Part shown: piece by piece, positions 45,268 to 56,667 of the stretch | Numbering within the stretch: the first letter of the stretch is position 1 | Layout: each line of letters opens with the position of its first letter | Origin: Haliclona indistincta | Taxonomy: Eukaryota > Porifera > Demospongiae > Haplosclerida > Chalinidae | Assembly (NCBI GenBank): GCA_964017065.1 | Contig: OZ024785.1 | Coordinates: forward strand, 9,379,086-9,443,085 | Direction: 5' to 3' | Length of the DNA: 64,000 bases | The notes under the pieces: model-generated | What the model was told of the DNA's origin: nothing | Databases searched by the model: none | Seen by the model: the letters and a program-made list of their open reading frames with translations, nothing else | Translations under genes and position numbers: made by a program

Positions 45268-46568
45268 ATGGAGTACTGTGCTATACTGATGCTTCTTGTG
45301 TGTACAGTACGTGCATACAGTGTTAGAGGCTGCGGCTGCAACAATCCTGATCTAGCAAATGCGCCCACGTGCCAGATTCTAAAAACCAATTTCGAAGAAG
45401 CACTCATCAGTAACGAGGCTAACTTGTACACTCTGCGAACAATATTCTTCCCGTCTGATGCGCAACGGCCAGAACTGATAAACGTGACGTATCGTCTACA
45501 GTTCACTAGCACAGTTACAGATTTACAAAACTGCTCCTGTGCCACAACAAATGGATCTAGAGAGTTCATAAAGCCTGCACAAACCCTCACTGTTAGATAT
45601 GGGTGGACAATTATTGGACTCTATACTCTCATCCATCCAGCCTTACTCAATCAAATCCAGTTCCCCATACCATTATCTGTCATGAGTCTAGTATCCGCAG
45701 ACGATGTGCCCTTCTTGTGGAATGGACATCTCTCTCTGCCAGCTATCAAAATGGATCTAAACATAGATACTGACAACCTCACCTGTCTACCAGACTCTCA
45801 ACAAATAGATGAAATAATGAAAGCAATCACTTCTCTTGTAAGCTACTTGTAAATATTGCAATTTTTCTGATGCTTTTTGTCCTATTCATTGCAGCTTCAA
45901 TTCTATGCTGAGTCGGGAGGAAGCGAAGGCACACTTACTGAAGTCGACTTTGCTCTTAATGGACAGTTTGTAAACAACTGGGCAGACTTAAATTCTATCA
46001 ACTCCACAGATAACAACATAATTGGATCGGATACAGCCTTTCTTAGACGAGGTGTTGGTGATGTGTCTGAAGTTCTACTCCTACCACACTATACAGGGTT
46101 CATCAGTGCTCCAGTTATACTCCTCCTGGTCTGCTTATATACCTTTAGTTATATGCAAGAGAACTACAGCAGGTTGGAAAGTCAATCATTTCCACTTCTC
46201 ATAAGTCTGTTTTAATGTTTGTCTTCCTTTGGAATAATCACAATTTTGTCGGAATTGTCTTCCTGGGATAGCTCTATAGTCCTCCTCATATCAAAACTAA
46301 ATATGTATTTGTATTCTTTTTTGTAGGCATTGATATTTTGGTGTTTTTTATTCTTGCATTTGCTATAATGTACATTGTAGCAGCAGGCAAAACTACCAGC
46401 TTGACACATGCAAAGCAGTACAACTTTATCTTCTCTTCAGCTATTTTGCTATTGCTATACCACCAGGCCTGTTTGCTATATTGTGGTTCATAATTTGCTC
46501 TTATTCTACATTGTTATTCAGTCTTGCTTATCCTTTACATACTTTCTCACTTGCTGTTCTTCACATGG
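45268..46568 (+). pseudogene. Gene M: broken 7TM-Death gene
   Basis: The first exon (45268-45837) is open and matches O almost throughout: signal peptide, GCGCNNPDLANAPTC, NCSC. The second exon begins at 45895 and reaches the second TM helix, where codons TTG TTT TTG of O read TTT TAA, a stop at 46213. Two further 2-base insertions follow (near 46270 and 46455). Homology ends abruptly after VLHMA at 46568, where unrelated sequence begins. The last TM helices and the whole Death-like region are missing. The promoter is well kept, so a transcript may still be made. It could at most yield a secreted or single-TM ectodomain. Confidence 0.85.
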
Positions 46569-47670
46569 CAGCGGATGTCACCTTCAAACGGCTTGCCTCC
46601 CTAATTGCATCAAAAAAGGTGTGGTTTATGCCACTAACCATTAAGTGGTTGAGAAACAAGATTTCGTTACCCTTTAAGATCAGCTATCACTTGTCTCCGT
46701 GGCTCCCGCTCTTCCTACCATTCTCCTCAGCATGATCTCTCTGCAGATCTTATAGTTGCTGAGGCAAAACTCTCTGACTAACTTTATGTCATGACTATTA
46801 TACTAGTTACCCTGGGCGCGTATACTTATTTGTATACATTATTTTTTTAAACACTATACACACTAAATCTGATCATGAAATCATGTGTTTAAAAGAGGAA
46901 AATTAATTCATGTGCTACCAGTGACCCAACATCTAATGCCACAACAACTACGGCCTCCAGTGAAAACAAAAGGAAAATGCTCCCGCCGAGATTGGTTGGT
47001 AAAAACAGAAGATTAATCTTTACTTACATACATCTACATGTATGTAAGTAGCTAGCAGTGATGCATGGGTAAAATGCTGACAATGAACCACCTGATGAGG
47101 AAGATGCTTACAATGAGTCCATTACAGACCCTGTAGTACAGCAAGAGCTGCGCTATCAGAATAATGTTAGAAGATTAAGTGAAGGTGCATAGGGTGATAG
47201 TATTCAGTGTTGCAACAGCCATGTTTTACAGTAACATGTTTGATGTGAACATTGCTGTGTTCTGTGCTAATAAGGAAGTATTGCTGTGAATATTCCTATT
47301 GGTGATGTATGTGAGCAGTCACTGAGCCTTGGGTTCTACATCTATATGGTATATTGTTCACACTGTTCGGAAGTGACTTCGAGCAGAACTGCTCTAGAAC
47401 TTGATCGTGGCAAGATGAAAGGAGATCACACTGTTCACACTGTTCGGTTGTTCTCTGAAGTGACTTCGAGTAGAACTGCTATAGAACATGATCGTGGCAA
47501 GATGAAAGGAGATCACACCTACGCTGTAGCTGCCCTAAAGCTGATAGATCTATTGGACACGCTATACTCACACACATACATACTATCTTCACTGCTGATA
47601 CTGAACCGACTGAAGAGAAACAACCTAGTGTACTACCACATGCTGGTGTCCACTATTAGAGGTTAGTGTA
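46569..47670 (+). pseudogene. Unrecognised gene-like fragments with a local tandem duplication
   Basis: Open stretches include an acidic piece near 47080-47190 (NEPPDEEDAYNESITDP) and a frame at 47286-47666. The latter contains a duplicated block of about 83 bp (aagtgacttcgagcagaact and its copy aagtgacttcgagtagaact), each copy encoding RGKMKGDHT, followed by ALKLIDLLDTLYSHTYILSS. I recognise no family. This may be the remains of a gene fragment that replaced the 3' end of M. Confidence 0.3.
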
Positions 47671-48858
47671 CTATGGTAGTGTACTTATCTGAAAAACACA
47701 TAACCCTGGCGCATCATACTGCGCACAGGTAATAAATATAAGCACCAAAGGTGCAGATGCCTCGGTGGAATGCCACAATTTCACATAATTATACAATAAA
47801 AAAGTAATTTAAAATTTTGTCTGACAAATAATATAGAGCAAATGGTATCCAGCTTTTACTAACACCATAAGCAAGTACACAGCAGGACTAGCTACAGTAA
47901 ACTCCACCTATTATACAAGCTATAGCACAATTCCTGTACAGTAACTAGCCACCATTCCACAAACAAGCAACTGCAGATGCATGTATAAAGGATTTCTGTA
48001 CAGCAAATATATGCATGCAGTAGATCCACGGAAGGATCAAAACAGTATCATGAAAGCATGCAATGTAAGCTGCTGTAGAAGCAAGTTAAAGTATACTGCA
48101 ACAAGACTACTGCACTCATTGCTGTGAGAATACTGCTACAAACATATACAAAAATACACAAGCTGTAATAAAAGTCTGCTGTTGCTAGTTGAACACTATG
48201 TTAGTGGCTAACAACTTATAAAAACATACACAGTAAAATTAAACTGCAGTTGTTGTACCTTTCTGTACAGCAATCACAATGCAGTATAATAGTTATGCAA
48301 TCAGAAGCCAATCAGTGCTGACCACTAATTCAACTGGGCGTGTCTATAATGTTCAGGGCACAGCACGTACAACGAGCGAGATAGCGTCCATAACTTGCTT
48401 GCACAATTTCTTTAGACATACATTGTAACCTATCAGCTTCTAGGCAGTCAACTGTGAATAGTTTTGTCTACGGAGAACTCTAGATCGCCAGCAACGGCCA
48501 TCGATCGCGAGGTAAGCAAAGCTACGCCATAACTCGAGAACGCAGCTTCATATACAAGTCTGCCGTGCTGTTCTGAAGTAAAGGCGAACTCACTAGCTGT
48601 AAGGCAGCCAGCAATATACATTTTTGTCTTTACATCAACAACTAGATCGCCAGCCGGCGATCGCGAGGTAAGCAATCACGCTATAACTCACGAACAGAGC
48701 CTTATAACCAAAATCCTTACAATTCATTTTCAAGCAAATATCGACTTTAGCTTGTATTGCACGTTTCATCGCTTAGTTTTCAGCGAGTGACGAGAAATCC
48801 TGCCGACAGACAGACAGATACATACACAGATACATACACAGATACACAAACAGACTAC
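47671..48858. other. Spacer before the foldback satellite element
   Basis: No gene recognised. Between 48475 and 48700 a segment containing gatcgccagc and gatcgcgaggtaagca occurs twice. A gacagacagatacatacaca simple repeat (48800-48850) abuts the element end. Confidence 0.45.
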
Positions 48859-48989
48859 CGAGGTATTACAATAGTCATAAAACGCACAAGGACCCGACCT
48901 AAGGACCCGCGATCTTTAACCCGTCCGCCCATTTAAAATCGCGATCGCGCAGCGCAGCGACTTCGCGTCTTCCCTTCTACTACTCAGTT

Positions 48990-51900
48990 CACCTTGTTAC
49001 TTGATGTAATGTTACTGTACTACTCTGGTAGTCTCTACTAACTCTATTCTTGCACTCAGAATAGTTAGATCTATTTAAAGCATGCTGGTGATGTGTTACC
49101 AGCACTGTGATTGCAGTAGCAATCCAGGTATTGTATTCGATAAGGACCCACACTTGTAACTTGATGTAGGAATAAGCTAATGTCACTAGACTGCTCTGGC
49201 AGTCTCTACTAACTCTATTCTAGCTGTGTGAAAAGTTACACCTATTTTAAGCATGCTGGTGATGTGTTACCAGCACTGTGATTGCAGTAGCAATTCAGGT
49301 ATTGTATTCGATAAGGACCCATACTTGTAACTTGATGTAGGGATAAGATAATATCACTAGACTGCTCTGGCAGTCTCTACTAACTCTAGTCTTGCTGTGT
49401 GAAAAGATAGATCCTTTTAAAGCATGCTGGTGATGTGTTACCAGCACTGTGATTGCAGTTGCAATCCAGGTATTGTACTCGATAAGGACCCACACTTGTA
49501 ACTTGATGTAGAAATAAGCTAATCTCACTGGGCTGCTCTGGCAGTCTCTACTAATTCTATTCTTGCTGTCTGAAAAGTTAGACCTATTTTAAGCATGCTT
49601 GTGATGTGTTACCAGCACTGTGATTACAGCAGCAATCATGGGTATTGTATTCGATAAGGACCCACACTTGTAACTTGATGTAGGAATAAGCTAATGTCAC
49701 AGGGCTGCTCTGGCAGTCTCTACTAACTCTATTCTTGGTGTCTGAAAGGTTAGATCATTTTAAAGCATGCTGGTGATGTGTTACCAGCACTGTGATTGCA
49801 GTAGCAATCCAGGTATTGTATTCGATAAGGACCCACACTTGTAACTTGATGTAGGAATAAGCTAATGTCACTAGACTGCTCTGGCAGTCTCTAATAACTT
49901 TATTCTTGCTGTCTCAAAGGTTAGATCTTTTTAAAGCATGCTGGTGATGTGTTACCAGCACTGTGATTACAGCAGCAATCATAGGTAATGTATTCGATAA
50001 GGACCCACACTTATAACTTGATGTAGGAATAAGACAATTTCACTAGACTCCTCTGGCAGTCTCTACTAACTCTAGTCTTGCTGTGTGAAAAGATAGATCC
50101 TTTTAAAGCATGCTGGTGATGTGTTACCAGCACTGTGATTGCAGTAGCAATCCAGGTATTGTGTTCGATAAGGACCCACACTTTTAACATGATGTAGAAA
50201 TAAGCTAATCTCACTGGGCTGCTCTGGCAGTCTCTACTAATTCTATTCTTGCTGTCTGAAAAGTTAGACCTATTTTAAGCATGCTTGTGATGTGTTACCA
50301 GCACTGTGATTACAGCAGCAATCATGGGTATTGTATTCGATAAGGACCCACACTTGTAACTTGATGTAGGAATAAGCTAATGTCACTGGGCTGCTCTGGC
50401 AGTCTCTACTAACTCTATTCTTGCTGTCTGAAAGGTTAGAACTTTTTAAAGCATGCTGGTGATGTGTTACCAGCTCTGTGATAACCGCAACAATCATAGG
50501 TATTGTATTCGATAAGGACCCACACTTGTAACTTGATGTAGGAATGAGATAATTTCACTAGACTGCTCTGGCAGTCTCTACTAACTCTATTCTTGCTGTC
50601 TGAAAGGTTAGATCATTTTAAAGCATGCTGGTGATGTGTTACCAGTACTGTGATTGCAGTAGCAATCCAGGTATTGTATTCGATAAGGACCCACACTTGT
50701 AACTTGATGTAGGAATAAGCTAATGTCACTAGACTGCTCTGGCAGTCTCTAATAACTCTATTCTTGCTGTCTGAAAGGTTAGATCTTTTTAAAGCATGCT
50801 GATGTGTTACCAGCACTGTGATTGCAGTAGCTAGCAATCCAGGTATTGTATTCGATAAGGACCCACACTTGTAACTTGATGTAGAAATAAGATAATCTCA
50901 CTGGGCTGCTCTGGCAGTCTCTACTAATTCTATTCTTGCTGTCTGAAAAGTTACACCTATTTAAAGCATGCTGGTGATGTGTTACCAGCACAGTGATTGC
51001 AGTAGCAATTCAGGTATTGTATTCGATAAGGACCCATACTTGTAACTTGATGTAGGGATAAGATAATATCACTAGACTGCTCTGGCAGTCTCTACTAACT
51101 CTAGTCTTGCTGTGTGAAAAGATAGATCCTTTTAAAGCATGCTGGTGATGTGTTACCAGCACTGTGATTACAGCAGCAATCATGGGTATTGTATTCGATA
51201 AGGACCCACACTTGTAACTTGATGCAGGAATAAGCTAATGTCACTGGGCTGCTCTGGCAGTCTCTACTAACTCTATTCTTGCTGTCTGAAAGGTTAGATC
51301 TTTTTAAAACATGCTGGTGATGTATTACCAGCACTGTGATAACCGCAACAATCATAGGTAATGTATTCGATAAGGACCCACACTTGTAACTTGATGTAGG
51401 AATAAGATAATTTCACTACATTGCTCTGGCAGTCTCTACTAACTCTAGTCTTGCTGTGTGAAAGTTAGATCATTTTAAGGCATGCTGGTGATGTGTTACC
51501 AGCACTGTGATTACAGCAGCAATCATAGGTATAGTATTCGATAAGGACCCACACTTGTAACTTGATGTAGGAATAAGCTAATGTCACTGGGCTGCTCTGG
51601 CAGTCTCTACTAACTCTATTCTTGTTGTCTGAAAGGTTAGATCTTTTTAAAGCATGCAGGTGATGTATTACCAGCACTGTGATAACCGCAAAAATCATAG
51701 GTAATGTATTCGATAAGGACCCACACTTGTAACTTGATGTAGGAATAGGCTAATGGCACTAGACTGCTCTGGCAGTCTCTACTAACTCTATTCTTGCTGT
51801 CACAAAGGTTAGATCTTTTTAAAGCATGCTGGTGATGTGTTACCAGCACTATGATAACCTCAACAATCATAGGTAATGTATTCGATAAGGACCCACACTT

Positions 51901-53410
51901 GTAACTTGATGTAGGAATAAGATAATTTCACTAGACTGCTCTGGCAGTCTCTACTAACTCTAGTATTGCTGTGTGAAAAGTTAGATCCTTTTAAAGCATG
52001 CTGATGATGTGTTACCAGCACTGTGATTGCAGTAGCTAGCAATCCAGGTATAAGTTGTATTCGATAAGGACCAACACTTGTAACTTGATGAAGGAATAAG
52101 CTAATGTCACTGGGCTGCTCTGGCAGTCTCTACTAACTCTAGTCTTGCTGTGTGAAAAGTTAGATCATTTTAAAGCATGCTGGTGATGTGTTACCAGCAC
52201 TTTGATTACAGCAGCAATCATAGGTATTGTATTCGATAAGAACCCACACTTGTAACTTGATGTAGGAATAAGATAATTTCACTAGACTGCTCTGGCAGTC
52301 TCTACTAACTCTAGTCTTGCTGTGTGAAAAGATAGATCCTTTTAAAGCATGCTTGTGATGTGTTACCAGCACTGTGATTACAGCAGCAATCATGGGTATT
52401 GTATTCGATAAGGACCCACACTTGTAACTTGATGTAGGAATAAGCCAATGTCACTAGACTGCTCTGGCAGTCTCTACTAACTCTGTTCTTGCTGTGTGAA
52501 AAGTTAAATCCTTTTAAAGCAAGCTGGTGATGTGTTACCAGCACTGTGATTACAGTAGCAATCATAGGTATTGTATTTGATAATGACCCACACTTGTAAC
52601 TTGATGTAGAAATAAGCTAATGTCACTAGACTGCTCTGGCAGTCTCTACTAACCCTGTTCTTGCTGTGGGAAAAGTTAGATCCTTTTAAAGCAAGCTGGT
52701 GATGTGTTACCAGCACTGTGATTGCAGTAGCAATCATAGTTATTGTATTCGATAAGGACCCACACTTGTTACTTGATGTAGGAATAAGATAATTACACTA
52801 GACTGCTCTGTCAGTCTCTAGTAACTCTAGTCTTGCTGTGTGAAAAGTTAGATCCTTTTAAAGCATGCTGGTGATGCGTTACCAGCACTGTGATTGCAGT
52901 AGCAATTATAGGTATTGTATTCGATAAGGACCAACACTTGTAACTTGATGTTGGAATAAGCTAATCTCACTGTACTACTCTGGTAGTCTCTACTAACTCT
53001 ATTCTTGCACTCAGAATGGTTAGATCTGTTTAAGGCATGCTGGTGATGTATTACCAGCACTGTGATTGCAGTAGCAATCATAGGTATTGTATTCGATAAG
53101 GACCCGCACTTGTTACTTGATGTAGAAAAAAGCTAATCTCACTGGGCTGCTCTGGCAGTCTCTACTAATTCTATTCTTGCTGTCTGAAAAGTTAGACCAT
53201 TTTTAAGCAAGCTGGTGATGTGTTACCAGCACTGTCATTGCAGTAGCAATCCAGGTAATGTATTCGATAAGGACCCACACTTGTAACTTGATGTAGGAAT
53301 AAGCTAATGTCACTGTACTACTCTGGTAGTCTCTACTAACTCTATTCTAGCACTCAGAATGGTTAGATCTGTTTAGAGCGTGTTGGTGATGTGTTACCTG
53401 CACTGTGATT
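48990..53410 (-). repeat. 171-bp satellite array, left arm (about 26 units)
   Basis: The landmark gataaggacccacacttg recurs every 171-172 bp (for example 49141, 49312, 49483, 49655, 49826 measured at taagg). Units are about 85-95% alike by eye. Each holds three short hairpins: gactgc-tctg-gcagtc, gctggt-8 bases-accagc, and gattgc-agta-gcaatc. Because 171 is 57 codons, frames continue from unit to unit; the open frames seen are likely incidental. Confidence 0.9.
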
Positions 53411-53419
53411 ACAGTAGCC

Positions 53420-55830
53420 GACATTAGCTTATTTCTACATCAAGTTACAAGTGTGGGTCCTTACCGAATACAATACCTGGATTGCTACTGCAATCACAGA
53501 GCTGGTAACACATCACCAGCATGCTTTAAAAGGATATAACTTTTCACACAGCAAGACTAGAGTTAGTAGAGACTGCCAAAGCAGTCTAGTGTAATTATCT
53601 TATTCCTACATCAAGTTACAAGTGTGGGTCCGTATCGAATACAATACCTATGATTGCTACTGCAATCACAGTGCTGGTAACACATCACCAGCATGCTTTA
53701 AACAGATCTAACTTTTCACACCACAAGAATAGAGTTAGTAGAGACTGCCAGAGCAGCCCAGTGACATTATCTTATTTCTACATCAAGTTACAAGTGTGGG
53801 TCCTTACCGAATACTATACCTGGATTGCTACTGCAATCACAGAGCTGGTAACACATCACCAGCATGCTTTAAACAGATCTAACTTTTCACACAACAAGAA
53901 TAGAGTTAGTAGAGACTGCCAGAGCAGCCCATTGACATTATCTTATTCCTAGATCAAGTTACAAGTGTGAGTCCTTATCGAATACAATACCTATGATTGC
54001 TGCTGTAATCACAGTGCTGGTAACACATCACCAGCATGCTTAAAATAGGTCTAACTTTTCAGACAGCAGGAATAGAACTAGTAGAGACTGCCAGAGCAGC
54101 CCAGTGAGATTAGCTAGCTTATTCCTACATCATGTTAAAAGTGTGGGTCCTTATCGAATACAATACCTGGATTGCTGCTACAATCACAGTGCTGGTAACA
54201 CATCACCTGCATGCTTAAAATAGGTCTAACTTTTCAGACAGCAAGAATAGAACTAGTAGAGACTGCCAGAGCAGTCCAGTGACATTAGCTTATTCCTACA
54301 TCAAGTTAAAAGTGTGGGTCCTTATCGAATACAATACCTATGATTGCTGCTGTAATCACAGTGCTGGTAACACATCACCTGCATGCTTTAAAAGGATCCA
54401 ACTTTTTACACAGCAAGAATAGAGTTAGTAGAGACTGCCAGAGCAGCCCAGTGACATTAGCTTATTCCTACATCAAGTTACAAGTGTGGGTCCTTATCGA
54501 ATACATTACCTATGATTGTTGCGGTTATCACAGTGCTGGTAATACATTACCAGCATGCTTTAAAGAGATCTAACCTTTCAGACAGTAAGAATAGAGTTAG
54601 TAGAGACTACCAGAGCAGCCCATTGACATTAGCTTATTCCTAGATCAAGTTACAAGTGTGGGTCCTTATCGAATACAATACCTATGATTGCTGCTGTAAT
54701 CACAGTGCTGGTAACACATCACCTGCATGCTTTAAAAAGGATCTAACTTTTCACACAGCAAGAATAGAGTTAGTAGAGGCTGCCAGAGCAGCCCAGTGAA
54801 ATTATCTTATTCCTACATCAAGTTACAAGTGTGGGTCTTTATCGAATACAATACCTGGATTGCTACTGCAATCACATGCTGGTAACACATCACCAGCATG
54901 CTTTGAAAGGATCATACTTTTCACACAGCAAGAGTAGAGTTAGTAGAGACTGCCAGAGCAGTCTAGTGAAATTATCTTATTCCTACATCAAGTTACAAGT
55001 GTGGGTCCTTATCGAATACAATACCTATGATTGCTACTGCAATCACAGTGCTGGTAACACATCACCTGCATGCTTTAAACAGATCTAACTTTTCACACAG
55101 CAAGAATTGAGTTAGTAGAGACTGCCAGAGCAGTCCAGTGACATTAGCTTATTCCTACATCAAGTTACAAGTGTTGGTCCTTATCGAATACAATACCTAT
55201 GATTGCTGCTGTAATCACAGTGCTGGTAACACATCACCAGCATGCTTAAAAAAGGTCTAACTTTTCAAACAGCAACAATAGAATTAGTAGAGACTGCCAG
55301 AGAAGCCCAGTGAGATTAGCTTATTTCTACATCAAGTTACAAGTGTGGGTCCTTATAGCGAATACAATACCTGGATTGCTGCTGTAATCACAGTGTTGGT
55401 ACAAGCCCGTAGACAGGGGGGGTTCGGTAGGTTCGGACGAACCGCCCAGGCTACCCAACGGTCCGCTTGAAGTCTTCAGAAAATTACTATACTGGCTACT
55501 TTTGACTCTACAAATCGCTGTTGCTAGAGTAGAAGACTGCAGTAAGCCAGTAATACGACTAGCAGCTTCCTAGTTGCATGCACGGTACGCGATCGCAAGT
55601 GACCAATCTGCTGCCTGATTCAATGGAAACGCCCATCATGAATAATTAATTAGCTAAAATTTCAGCGGCGCTTCGCGCCGCAAACGAGAACGAACCTCCC
55701 CATTACAAATCCTGGCTACGGCCTTGTGGTAACACATCACCAGCATGCTTTAAATAGATCTAACTATTCTGAGTGCAAGAATAGAGTCAGTATATACTGC
55801 CAGAGTAGTGCAGTAACATTACATCAAGTA
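53420..55830 (+). repeat. 171-bp satellite array, right arm (about 12 units, inverted)
   Basis: The same unit in the opposite orientation, with gtgggtccttatcgaatac as landmark. The switch is at about 53410-53420. The last unit is interrupted by an inserted element at 55402-55726. Confidence 0.9.
55402..55726. mobile_element. 325-bp MITE inserted in the satellite, with target duplication
   Basis: The ends caagcccgtagacagg and cctggctacggccttg are imperfect inverted repeats (two mismatches in 16). The satellite word tggta appears on both sides (ttggta before, tggtaac after), while uninterrupted units have it once, so a 5-bp target duplication is seen. It is more GC-rich than its host. Related in its end sequence to 63659-63985. 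Confidence 0.75.
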
Positions 55831-56144
55831 ACAAGGTGAACTGAGTAGTAGAAGGGAAGACTAGAACTCGCTGCGCTGCGCGATCGCGATGGTAAATGGG
55901 CGGACGGGTTAAAGATCGCGGGTCCTTAGGTCGGGTCCTTGTTCGTTTTTTGACTGTTATAATACCTCGACTACCGTATGCCCCGTGGCTCCGCCCACCG
56001 AGGCATAATGACATGGGATGGACTAAGTTCACCCAATCTGAAGTGCGGATGTGTTACGTCACGCTCGTTGCTATGGTATTCACGTGCTAAACAAAACTAA
56101 ATCCTAAACCCAAGACCTTAAAACACTTCGCCTAACTGTGAAAA

Positions 56145-56275
56145 GCCAGGAGGGTCTTCCTAACTAACTAAGGATCGTCGGGAGGGTCTTCCTAACTAAG
56201 GATCGTCGGGAGGGTCTTCCTAACTAAGGATCGTCGGGGGGGTCTTCCTAACTAAATAAGGATCGTCGGGATGGG
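56145..56275. repeat. Minisatellite of about 30 bp, four copies
   Basis: The unit gggagggtcttcctaactaa followed by ggatcgtc is repeated four times with small length changes. Confidence 0.85.
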
Positions 56276-56389
56276 CGTACTATGGAGCTAACAGCGCAAA
56301 CCCGTGGCTAACAGCGCTACTGACCCGCGGTAAGAGCGCTAGCCTCTGCCTAACAGTTTTATTAGTGAAAAAAAAGAACCAAAAAGTAG

Positions 56390-56463
56390 TATTTATCAGG
56401 GGTCGAACCCTAGCACATCACACTGCTATGCACAACACCTACCAATTGAGCCACCAAGACCAG
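56390..56463 (-). repeat. tRNA-derived sequence (SINE head or tRNA pseudogene)
   Basis: On the minus strand it carries an A-box-like TGGCTCAATTGG and a B-box GGTTCGACCCC about 40 bp apart, the internal promoter pattern of RNA polymerase III tRNA genes. The acceptor and anticodon stems do not pair well by eye, so a tRNA-derived SINE is more likely than a working tRNA. Confidence 0.5.
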
Positions 56464-56667
56464 ATGCCAACTTGACATTGGAACTAGGTTTTATAGTAAT
56501 ATTCTATTATAATACACATGCGCGGGCATGTCACGTGCTTCCTGCCCGTGACGTCACACATCCGCACCTCAGGTTGGGTGAACTTAGTCTATCCCATAAT
56601 GACATTTGTGAGCCCGTCCACTCTCCATGCAGTGCGACACTACGGAATGATAATAATTCCTACTACG

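Larger units (their letters stand above)
48859..55969. mobile_element. 7.1-kb foldback element with outer inverted repeats and satellite arms
   Basis: The outer ends are inverted copies of each other: the left begins cgaggtatta at 48859, the right ends taatacctcg at 55969. They share aaggacccgacctaaggacc, acccgtccgcccattta and cgcgatcgcgcagcgcagcg in opposite orientation over roughly 150-200 bp. Inside, 171-bp tandem units run one way from about 49000 to 53410 and the other way from about 53420 to 55830. Nearly the whole element is therefore one giant imperfect inverted repeat. No transposase is visible. The design resembles foldback-type elements with long, internally repetitive arms. Confidence 0.8.

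Noticed and set aside
45877..46215. 112-codon frame beginning before the second exon of M
   Set aside because: The upstream Met lies in the intron; the true exon starts at 45895, and the end is a premature stop in a pseudogene.
48990..55400. Possible CRISPR array because of regular repeats
   Set aside because: Units are 171 bp without short direct repeats and unique spacers, and the context is a eukaryotic genome; this is a satellite.
55787..56032. 81-codon minus-strand frame with basic residues
   Set aside because: It lies across the outer inverted repeat of the foldback element; composition follows the GC-rich repeat.
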